Shown here in pieces: positions 1-5,949 of a DNA stretch of 13,975 bases (its first letter is position 1; the number at the start of each line of letters is the position of its first letter). The notes beneath the pieces were generated by a model. It saw nothing but the letters and a program-made list of their open reading frames with translations. It did no database searches and was not told where the DNA came from. The DNA is taken from positions 1 through 13,975 of the forward strand of contig JAATFY010000020.1 of NCBI GenBank assembly GCA_015654915.1, given 5' to 3'. Position numbers and translations under genes: made by a program. Source of the DNA: Rhodospirillales bacterium. Its GTDB lineage: Bacteria > Pseudomonadota > Alphaproteobacteria > UBA9219.

Positions 1-254
1 CCGTCGATTTCTTTCAGAAGGGCCCACGGATCGACGACCACGCCGTTGCCGATGACGGAAAGGGTGCCGGGACGCACGACGCCGGAAGGAAGCAGGCTGA
101 GTTTATAAACATTGCCGTCGATGACGAGCGTGTGGCCGGCATTATGGCCGCCCTGAAACCGCACCACGACGTCGGCGCGATGCGACAGCCAATCGACGAT
201 TTTACCTTTGCCTTCGTCGCCCCACTGGGCGCCCACGACCGCGACGTTTTTCAT
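1..254 (-). CDS. purA: Adenylosuccinate synthetase, N-terminal part (cut by window edge)
   Basis: Joins IMP and aspartate using GTP to form adenylosuccinate, the first step from IMP to AMP, in the cytoplasm. Only the first 84 residues lie in the window; the gene runs off the left edge. They start MKNVAVVGAQWGDEGKGK, the family's N-terminal GTP/IMP-binding P-loop, with Asp13 as the expected catalytic base. FQGGHNAGHT follows, placing the second catalytic residue at His41. The ATG at 254 is preceded by AGAGG about 4-5 nt upstream, which fixes the start. It lies 137 bp downstream of serA on the same strand. A serC-serA-purA order is common in Alphaproteobacteria. A terminator-like hairpin in the gap suggests at least partly separate transcription. 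Identification is firm; completeness cannot be judged. Confidence 0.97.
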   Translation of the reverse strand, partial: MKNVAVVGAQWGDEGKGKIVDWLSHRADVVVRFQGGHNAGHTLVIDGNVYKLSLLPSGVVRPGTLSVIGNGVVVDPWALLKEID

Positions 255-271
255 CGAACCTCTGCGCGCGC

Positions 272-292
272 GGCGGGGGCAAGGAACCCGCC
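272..292 (-). promoter_or_regulatory. GC-rich hairpin in the purA leader
   Basis: GGCGGG and CCCGCC (272-277 and 287-292) form a 6-bp stem with a 9-nt loop, ending about 17 nt before the purA start codon and just upstream of its ribosome site. No T run follows it. It may influence purA translation or be fortuitous in GC-rich DNA. I recognise no known riboswitch here. Confidence 0.25.
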
Positions 293-352
293 AGCGCCGG
301 AAATCATCACGGCCTTGCAGCTTCTTTTAGCGGCATTTGGCAGCGATGAAAA

Positions 353-384
353 CCGGTTTTTTAGCCGTTTTGGCCTGAAAACCG
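353..384 (-). terminator. Candidate intrinsic terminator after serA
   Basis: Just after the serA stop codon, in the direction of serA transcription, CGGTTTT (384-378) pairs with AAAACCG (360-354). A nested GCC/GGC pairing sits inside the loop, and GTTTTC follows the stem. The T tract is short, so strength is uncertain. A 9-bp direct repeat, TGAAAACCG on the plus strand at 347-355 and 376-384, overlaps the structure. Confidence 0.4.
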
Positions 385-391
385 CGCTATT

Positions 392-1975
392 TCAGGCGTC
401 GAATTTCAGCGCATACACGCCGACAACGCCCGGCACCGTTTTGATCTCGCCAAGCAGCGCGGCCGGAACATCGCTGTCCACGGCGACAAGCGCCACGGCG
501 TTGGCGCCCGGCCTGCTGCGGCCCAAGGTAAAGTTGGCGATGTTGATTTTGGATTCGCCAAGCTTGGTGCCGAGGCGGCCAATAAAGCCCGGTTTGTCCT
601 CGTTGCGGACGAACAGCATGCGCGGCGTCAGCTCGGCTTCCAGTTCGACATCATCGATGCCGACGATGCGCGGCTTGCCGCTGAACAAGGTGCCTGTCAG
701 GCGCAGCGTGCCCTGATCGGTTTCGACATCCAGATGGATAAGCGTCTGGTAATCGCCTTCGTTTTCGCGGCGGGTTTCGCTGATCTTGATGCCGCGTTCT
801 TTCGCCAGCACCGGCGCATTCACCATATTCACGAGGTCGAGCGACGGGCGCAGCAACCCGGTCAAGGCAACGCTGGACAGAGGCCGCGTGTTGAGCGTGG
901 CGACATGGCCTTCGTAGGCAATGCCGACCGATTTGATGCCGCTTTGAATGACCTGTCCGGCGAAGCTGCCCAACTGCTCGGCCAGTTTCATATAAGGCCG
1001 TAGCTTGGGCGCATCTTCCGCCGAGACCGAGGGCATATTGAGCGCGTTGCTGACCGCGCCGGTCAGAAGGAAGTCGCTCATCTGCTCGGCAATCTGCAAG
1101 GCGACGTTTTCCTGGGCTTCGGTCGTGGAAGCGCCAAGATGCGGCGTGCAGACGACATTTTCCATCCCGAACAGCGGATGCTGCCTGGCCGGTTCCTCGG
1201 CGAACACGTCAAGCGCCGCGCCGCCGACCTGAGCACTTTCTAAAGCCGCTTTCAGATCGGCTTCGACGATCAACCCGCCACGCGCGCAATTGATAATGCG
1301 CACGCCCCTCTTGCATTTGGCGATGGCTTTGGCATCGATCACGCCGCGCGTCTGATCGGTGAGCGGTGTGTGCAGCGTGATGAAATCGGCGCGTGGGAAA
1401 AGCTGGTCAAGCTCGACCTTTTCCACGCCCAATTGCTGCGCGCGTTCCGGCGTCAGGAACGGATCATAGGCAATGACCTTCATCTTGAGGCCGAGGGCGC
1501 GGTCGGCGACGATGGAGCCGATATTGCCGCAGCCGATGATGCCGAGTGTCTTTCCGGTAACCTCGACGCCCATGAATTTCGATTTTTCCCATTTGCCGGC
1601 ATGGGTCGAGGCGTTGGCGGCGGGCAATTGCCGCGCGAGGGCAAACATCATGGCGATGGCATGTTCGGCTGTCGTGATCGAATTGCCGAACGGCATGTTC
1701 ATGACGACAATGCCGCGCGCGGTTGCCGCCGGTACATCGACGTTATCGACGCCGATTCCGGCGCGACCCACGACTTTCAGCTTTGTCGCCGAGCCGATGA
1801 TGTCAGCGACCACCTTGGTCGCCGAACGGATAGCGAGGCCGTCATAACCGCCGATGATGGCTTTCAGCTCGTCCGGCTTCAGGCCGACTTTGAGATCGAC
1901 ATCGACGCCGCGTTCCTTGAAAATATCGACGGCACGTGGCGACAGAGCGTCGCTGATAAGAACTTTCGGTTTCAT
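392..1975 (-). CDS. serA: D-3-phosphoglycerate dehydrogenase, long (ACT-containing) form
   Basis: Oxidises 3-phosphoglycerate to 3-phosphohydroxypyruvate with NAD, the entry step of serine synthesis, in the cytoplasm. The product is 527 residues, the long form. The substrate-binding domain begins MKPKVLISDALSPRAVDIF. The NAD-binding Rossmann domain has GIIGCGNIGS with glycines at 148, 150 and 153. Expected catalytic residues are Arg232 (NCARGG), Glu261 (FAEEP) and His279 (CTPHLGAST). A middle intervening domain spans roughly residues 320-450, and a C-terminal ACT domain runs from about 452 (RMLFVRNEDKPGFIG). In this family these C-terminal domains are linked to serine feedback, which is inference here. 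The ATG at 1975 is chosen because AAAGGA lies 7 nt upstream and the protein start matches the family. The reading frame stays open further upstream but there it overlaps serC. serC ends only 14 bp upstream, so the two are almost certainly co-transcribed. Confidence 0.97.
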   Translation of the reverse strand: MKPKVLISDALSPRAVDIFKERGVDVDLKVGLKPDELKAIIGGYDGLAIRSATKVVADIIGSATKLKVVGRAGIGVDNVDVPAATARGIVVMNMPFGNSITTAEHAIAMMFALARQLPAANASTHAGKWEKSKFMGVEVTGKTLGIIGCGNIGSIVADRALGLKMKVIAYDPFLTPERAQQLGVEKVELDQLFPRADFITLHTPLTDQTRGVIDAKAIAKCKRGVRIINCARGGLIVEADLKAALESAQVGGAALDVFAEEPARQHPLFGMENVVCTPHLGASTTEAQENVALQIAEQMSDFLLTGAVSNALNMPSVSAEDAPKLRPYMKLAEQLGSFAGQVIQSGIKSVGIAYEGHVATLNTRPLSSVALTGLLRPSLDLVNMVNAPVLAKERGIKISETRRENEGDYQTLIHLDVETDQGTLRLTGTLFSGKPRIVGIDDVELEAELTPRMLFVRNEDKPGFIGRLGTKLGESKINIANFTLGRSRPGANAVALVAVDSDVPAALLGEIKTVPGVVGVYALKFDA

Positions 1976-1982
1976 GATGTGA

Positions 1983-1988
1983 TCCTTT
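1983..1988 (-). promoter_or_regulatory. Ribosome binding site deciding the serA start
   Basis: AAAGGA on the minus strand lies in the 14-bp serC-serA gap, 7 nt before the ATG at 1975. It settles the start against the much longer open frame that runs back into serC. Confidence 0.8.
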
Positions 1989-1989
1989 G

Positions 1990-3186
1990 TTAAGCGGCGG
2001 CTTTGAGATCGGCGCGGCAGACGGCGTAGGCCCAGTCGAGCCAGCCGGTCAGGGCCTTGAGGTCGTCGGCTTCCACAGTCGCGCCGCACCAGATGCGGAG
2101 GCCAGCGGGAGCGTCGCGGTACGAGCCGATATCGAACGCGACTTTTTCGGCATCGAGCAGCGAGGTCAGTTTTTTGAAGAACGCGGCCTGGTCGTCTTTG
2201 CTCAAACCGGTCACGGCCGGATCGGAAGGTTTCAAACAAACCGATGTCGGCGAACGTACGGCGGGATCGGACGCCAGAAACTCGATCCACGATGTTTGCT
2301 CGACCCAATCCTTGATCACTTTGAAATTCGCCTGCGTGCGCTGGGCCAAGCCCTTGCTGCCGCCGACCGAACGCGCCCACGCCATGGCATCGAGTGCGTC
2401 TTCAATGCAGAGCATGGAAGGCGTGTTGATCGTTTCGCCTTCGAAAATGCCCTTATTGAGTTTACCTTCCTTGGTCATGCGGAAAATCTTCGGCACCGGC
2501 CATGCGGGCTTGTGCGATTCCAGACGCTCGACCGCGCGCGGCGAGAGAACTAAAATGCCGTGCTGTGCTTCGCCGCCCAGAACTTTCTGCCAACTGAAGG
2601 TCACGACATCGAGTTTGTCCCACGGCATCGGCACGGCGCAAGCGGATGATGTCGCGTCGCAAATCGTCAGGCCTTTGCGGTCGGCTTTGATCCAGTCACC
2701 GTTGGGAACGATAACGCCCGAGGTGGTGCCGTTCCATGTGAAGACGACGTCATGGTCGAAATCGGCCTGTGATAAATCCGGCAACTGGCCGAACTCGGCG
2801 ACGAAACTGCGCGCTTCCAAAGGCTTCAGTTGCTTGACGCAATCGGTCACCCAATCCTTGCCGAAACTTTCCCATGCGAAAATATCGACCGGACGCGGAC
2901 CTAACAGCGACCACAGCGCGGCTTCGACCGCGCCGGTGTCGGACGCCGCCATGATGCCGACGATGTAATCCTTCGGCAGTTCCAGAAGCGCCTTGGTTTC
3001 CTCGATCGCCTGTTTCAGCTTGTCTTTGCCGATCTTGGCGCGGTGCGAACGGCCGAGCGCGGCGCGTTTCAGCGCTTCAGGCGACCAGCCGGGATGTTTT
3101 GTGCAGGGACCGGAAGAAAAATTGGGGGAACGGGGGCGAAGCGCAGGTTTGTCGACGGCGCTCTTCGCGGGCATGGAAACAGCCAT
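1990..3186 (-). CDS. serC: Phosphoserine aminotransferase, alphaproteobacterial/Methanosarcina type
   Basis: PLP enzyme that transfers the amino group of glutamate to 3-phosphohydroxypyruvate, giving phosphoserine, the second step of serine synthesis. The 398-residue protein has the N-terminal PNFSSGPCTKHPGW segment, VFTWNGTTSGV, and the lysine motif FSWQKVLGGEAQHG, with the PLP Schiff-base lysine at about 201. It ends in a RIWCGATVE segment. This is the class-V aminotransferase variant typical of Alphaproteobacteria and Methanosarcina, rather than the shorter E. coli type. I took the ATG at 3186; a second ATG at 3174 is possible, and neither has a strong Shine-Dalgarno sequence. It is the first gene of serC-serA. 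A good promoter and a hairpin/T-run leader lie directly upstream. Confidence 0.96.
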   Translation of the reverse strand: MAVSMPAKSAVDKPALRPRSPNFSSGPCTKHPGWSPEALKRAALGRSHRAKIGKDKLKQAIEETKALLELPKDYIVGIMAASDTGAVEAALWSLLGPRPVDIFAWESFGKDWVTDCVKQLKPLEARSFVAEFGQLPDLSQADFDHDVVFTWNGTTSGVIVPNGDWIKADRKGLTICDATSSACAVPMPWDKLDVVTFSWQKVLGGEAQHGILVLSPRAVERLESHKPAWPVPKIFRMTKEGKLNKGIFEGETINTPSMLCIEDALDAMAWARSVGGSKGLAQRTQANFKVIKDWVEQTSWIEFLASDPAVRSPTSVCLKPSDPAVTGLSKDDQAAFFKKLTSLLDAEKVAFDIGSYRDAPAGLRIWCGATVEADDLKALTGWLDWAYAVCRADLKAAA

Positions 3187-3200
3187 GGGAATACTCGCTT

Positions 3201-3234
3201 AAAAAAACCGGTCGGTGGGGATCGGCACCCGCCG
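3201..3234 (-). promoter_or_regulatory. serC leader hairpin followed by a T7 run (possible attenuator / serC-type leader RNA)
   Basis: In the serC direction GGTG (3229-3226) pairs with CACC (3217-3214) around an 8-nt loop. A 2x2 mismatch then leads to an outer 3-bp pairing (3234-3232 with 3211-3209). Seven T residues follow at 3207-3201, only 14 nt before the start codon. The shape is terminator- or attenuator-like. A cis-regulatory 'serC RNA motif' has been described upstream of serC in Alphaproteobacteria; I suspect this is a member but cannot align it. Caveat: if the promoter at 3237-3266 is correct, transcription starts near 3230 and the outer pairing would be lost. Confidence 0.4.
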
Positions 3235-3236
3235 CG

Positions 3237-3266
3237 ATATTAACCGCAACGAGAAAAGAGAGTCAA
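3237..3266 (-). promoter_or_regulatory. Probable sigma-70 promoter for serC-serA
   Basis: Minus strand: TTGACT (3266-3261, 5 of 6 to the consensus -35), an 18-nt spacer, then TAATAT (3242-3237, 4 of 6 to the consensus -10). Transcription would start near 3230, giving a leader of about 44 nt before the serC ATG. Confidence 0.5.
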
Positions 3267-3336
3267 TTCCTTCAACGCTACCCCGTCTGATCTTATTCAT
3301 TGACCACACCACCTGTTTACCCTCATGCTCTTTTCA

Positions 3337-3563
3337 GAAACAGGAAAGTCCTGTTTCGGGGGTGTCGTAACCTCTCGATTAGCGGTAAGAGCGTTGCCGT
3401 TACTAACGCTGCCTTTCGACCCACTAGGGCCGGGAGGCGGCGGCGTATGTCCAAGCTTTGCGGCTAAAGGCCGCCGCAATCGTCTAATCGCGATTTACGA
3501 ACTCCCGTGCCACCAGAGGGTTGAACCCTTCTGGTCGGCTCCTTTGCGTTTTGCTTCGGGGGT
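3337..3563. other. Unassigned, strongly structured ~200-bp element between serC and the acyltransferase gene
   Basis: This fills most of the 381-bp gap between serC and the acyltransferase gene. Pairings seen: a perfect 9-bp hairpin GAAACAGGA/TCCTGTTTC (3337-3345, 3349-3357); AGCGTT/AACGCT (3390-3395, 3405-3410); GGC+CGGGAG with CTCCCG+GCC (3428-3436 with 3502-3511, one bulged T). That last helix encloses GCGGCGGC/GCCGCCGC (3437-3444, 3470-3477) and AATCG/CGATT (3478-3482, 3491-3495), a three-way-junction layout. CTAATCG in the last loop (3484-3490) is complementary to CGATTAG at 3376-3382, a possible pseudoknot. A further 8-bp hairpin is CCAGAGGG/CCTTCTGG (3513-3520, 3527-3534). TTCGGGGGT occurs at 3355-3363 and again at 3555-3563, exactly 200 bp apart. 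It could be a non-coding RNA, a leader of the acyltransferase gene, or a non-autonomous palindromic mobile element. I recognise no known family. Confidence 0.4.
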
Positions 3564-3567
3564 TGAT

Positions 3568-4602
3568 ATGGAAGAGCGTGACCGATTTTCAGGCGCATTC
3601 GATTGTATAAGATTGATCGCCGCGTTTGCCGTTCTCTATAGTCATTGTTATCCGTTACTGGGGCACAATGATGCCGAACCTTTACATTCAGCAGGCACAA
3701 GTTTCGGCGCTATAGCCGTTTACGGTTTTTTCGCTATCAGCGGCTATCTTGTGACGCAAAGCTGGCTGCGCGATCCTTCAATGTCGCGCTTCATGATGCG
3801 GCGGGTTCTGCGGATTTTTCCGGCGCTTATTTTCGTTATCATTGCAAGCTTTGTCATTGTTGGTCCCTTGACAACGACACTCGGGATGAAAACATATTTT
3901 TCCGAGCCGACGGCATGGAGTTATTTGGCCAAGATTCTGATTTACCCTGCCCAATATGGATTGCCGGGCGTTTTTGACGACAATCCGTTTCCTTCGGTCG
4001 TCAACGGATCGTTATGGACGTTGCGGCTGGAATTTTCTCTTTACATCCTTATTGCAATTCTGGGAGTGTCGGGAACGTTGGGATGCCGTTGGACGGGAAT
4101 TACTATTGCGCTTGTATGTTTGACGGTGGATATGACTCTGCCTCATGTGAGGTGGCTGGATCGTTTTCCCTTCATCCATCAAATTTCCGTTTTATTTTCT
4201 AACGCCGTTCCTTTCTTTGTAGCCACCGCTTTGGCGCAGAATGCCATTAGTCGGCGGTGGTTGTGGAGCGGGAGTTTGCTGTTAACCGCAATAACCGTTT
4301 CGACCGTCCATACGGCGATATTTGAGCCGTTCTTTTTGTTGGCGTTACCGACGCTGGTCATAACTATAGGCCGTTATGGATGCTGCAGCATGAGCGGGTT
4401 GGGCGATTATTCCTATGGCGTTTACTTATGGAGTTTTGTCATTCAACAAACCACCATACATTTTTTTCCGGCAATTGCTCCCGCAGGACTTTTCATTGTG
4501 GCCGGAGGGGCGTCGCTTTTTGTGGCCGCGATTTCCTGGCACTTGATTGAGAAGAACGCTCTTCAGTTGAAACCTAAGGGACTCAACCGCCCCAACACCT
4601 AG
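3568..4602 (+). CDS. Acyltransferase 3 family integral membrane protein (OafA-like)
   Basis: Members of this family O-acylate cell-surface carbohydrates such as O-antigen or exopolysaccharide from the cytoplasmic membrane; the substrate here is unknown. The 344-residue product has the family hallmarks in order. FDCIRLIAAFAVLYSH carries Arg15 and His26. FFAISGYLV is followed by FMMRRVLRIFPAL. GSLWTLRLEFSLYIL lies near residue 150. Many hydrophobic segments suggest about ten membrane spans, and the end is basic. I chose the ATG at 3568 because the family's first helix starts right after it and GGGGG lies 5 nt upstream. The frame is open back to 3325, but that part crosses the structured element and has no recognisable domain. 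It is the lone plus-strand gene between minus-strand core genes and ends 6 bp from the glmM stop. Its base use looks more AT-rich than its neighbours, which suggests lateral acquisition. Confidence 0.85.
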   Translation: MEERDRFSGAFDCIRLIAAFAVLYSHCYPLLGHNDAEPLHSAGTSFGAIAVYGFFAISGYLVTQSWLRDPSMSRFMMRRVLRIFPALIFVIIASFVIVGPLTTTLGMKTYFSEPTAWSYLAKILIYPAQYGLPGVFDDNPFPSVVNGSLWTLRLEFSLYILIAILGVSGTLGCRWTGITIALVCLTVDMTLPHVRWLDRFPFIHQISVLFSNAVPFFVATALAQNAISRRWLWSGSLLLTAITVSTVHTAIFEPFFLLALPTLVITIGRYGCCSMSGLGDYSYGVYLWSFVIQQTTIHFFPAIAPAGLFIVAGGASLFVAAISWHLIEKNALQLKPKGLNRPNT

Positions 4603-4608
4603 AGGATG

Positions 4609-5949
4609 CTAAGCCGCTTCATCCTTGATGGCGGCGATGATCGAATTGACCAGCGATTGTACCATTTTCTCATCGTCGCCTTCGGCCATGACGCGGATCA
4701 GAGGCTCGGTGCCGGATTTGCGGATTACAAGGCGGCCGCTGCCGTTCAGGCTTTTTTCGGCTTTTGCGATGACGGCTTTGATCGAGGCTTTATCCAGTAT
4801 CTCGGCGGGCGCCGTGACGTTGTTGAGAATCTGCGGCACGCGCGTGAACAGATGGCAAACCTCGCTGGCCTTCTTTTTCTGCGCGCGGATCACGGCAAGC
4901 ACCTGCAGCGCCGCGATTAGTCCGTCGCCGGTCGTGCTGTAGTCGCTCAAGACGACATGGCCCGATTGCTCGCCGCCGACATTGCATCCCTTCGCGCGCA
5001 TGGCTTCCACCACATAGCGGTCGCCGACCGGCGTGCGGTGAAGCGCGATTTTCTGCTTGGTGAGGAAACGCTCGAGGCCCAAATTCGACATCACCGTGGC
5101 GACGATGCCGCCACCCTTCAGTTTTCCGGCCTCGGCCCAGCTTTGCGCGATCAGCGCCATCAGCTGGTCGCCGTCGATGCGGCGGCCTTCCTCGTCGGCC
5201 ATGATCAGCCGGTCGGCGTCGCCATCGAGGGCAATACCGACATCAGCCTGATGCAGCATGACGGCTTCCTGCATCAGATGCGGGTAGGTGGCACCGCACC
5301 GGTCGTTGATGTTGCGGCCGTCGGGCTGCACGGCGATGGGAATAACCTCGGCGCCCAATTCCCACAGAACGGTGGGCGCCACTTTGTAAGCCGCGCCATT
5401 GGCACAATCGATGACGATCTTGAGCCCTTCGAGATTGCCGTTCGGGAACGTGCTTTTGACGTATTCGACATAGCGGCCTGTCGCGTCGTCGAGGCGGCTG
5501 GCGCGGCCCAGCATTTCGGCGGGCGCGTTGTCGTCGCTCAAATCCTGTTCCATGCGCGCTTCGATCTGCGCTTCGAATTCATCGGACAATTTGCTGCCGT
5601 CGGGGCCGAACAGCTTGATGCCGTTATCCTGATAGGGATTGTGCGAGGCGGAAAGCATCACGCCCATATCGGCGCGCAGGCTGCGTGTCAGCATGGCGAC
5701 GGCGGGAGTGGGTAATGGGCCGAGCAAGAAAACATCCATGCCTTTGGCGATAAATCCCGCCGTCAGCGCCGGTTCCAATAAATAGCCGGACAGGCGCGTA
5801 TCCTTGCCGATCACGACGCGGTGGCGGTGTTCGCCGCGGCGGAACAGGCTGGCGGCCGCCATGGCGACGCGCAACGCGGTTTCCGCCGTCATGGGTTCCT
5901 GATTGGCGCGGCCGCGAATGCCGTCGGTGCCGAAAAGTTTGCGCGTCAT
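4609..5949 (-). CDS. glmM: Phosphoglucosamine mutase
   Basis: Converts glucosamine-6-phosphate to glucosamine-1-phosphate in the cytoplasm, on the route to UDP-GlcNAc for peptidoglycan and surface glycans. The 446 residues are full length for the family. It opens with KLFGTDGIRG. The phosphoserine loop is LSASHNPYQDNGIK, with the catalytic serine at 102. The Mg-binding loop is LDGDADR (Asp242, 244, 246), the sugar-binding loop GGEQSGH (about 325-331), and the phosphate-binding loop RKSGTEP (410-416). The ATG at 5949 overlaps the stop codon of the upstream GT-C gene as ATGA, so translation is probably coupled. FtsH followed by GlmM is a common alphaproteobacterial neighbourhood; here a membrane protein gene and a GIY-YIG cassette sit between them. 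Its 3' end faces the acyltransferase gene with a 6-bp gap, leaving no room for a terminator outside coding DNA. Confidence 0.97.
   Translation of the reverse strand: MTRKLFGTDGIRGRANQEPMTAETALRVAMAAASLFRRGEHRHRVVIGKDTRLSGYLLEPALTAGFIAKGMDVFLLGPLPTPAVAMLTRSLRADMGVMLSASHNPYQDNGIKLFGPDGSKLSDEFEAQIEARMEQDLSDDNAPAEMLGRASRLDDATGRYVEYVKSTFPNGNLEGLKIVIDCANGAAYKVAPTVLWELGAEVIPIAVQPDGRNINDRCGATYPHLMQEAVMLHQADVGIALDGDADRLIMADEEGRRIDGDQLMALIAQSWAEAGKLKGGGIVATVMSNLGLERFLTKQKIALHRTPVGDRYVVEAMRAKGCNVGGEQSGHVVLSDYSTTGDGLIAALQVLAVIRAQKKKASEVCHLFTRVPQILNNVTAPAEILDKASIKAVIAKAEKSLNGSGRLVIRKSGTEPLIRVMAEGDDEKMVQSLVNSIIAAIKDEAA

Noticed and set aside
1976..2380. N-terminal extension of serA (662-residue open frame)
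   Set aside because: It lies inside serC in another frame, has no family similarity, and a strong ribosome site precedes the ATG at 1975.
3361..3515. tRNA- or tmRNA-like segment (ends near GTGCCACCA, with a GGTAAGAGC D-arm-like stretch)
   Set aside because: No cloverleaf fits: the anticodon-arm candidate has a 9-nt loop and no T-arm with TTC in place was found.
3297..3700. Two minus-strand open frames of 60 and 78 codons across the structured element
   Set aside because: No recognisable domain or ribosome site, and one runs antisense into the acyltransferase gene; best explained by the palindromic composition.
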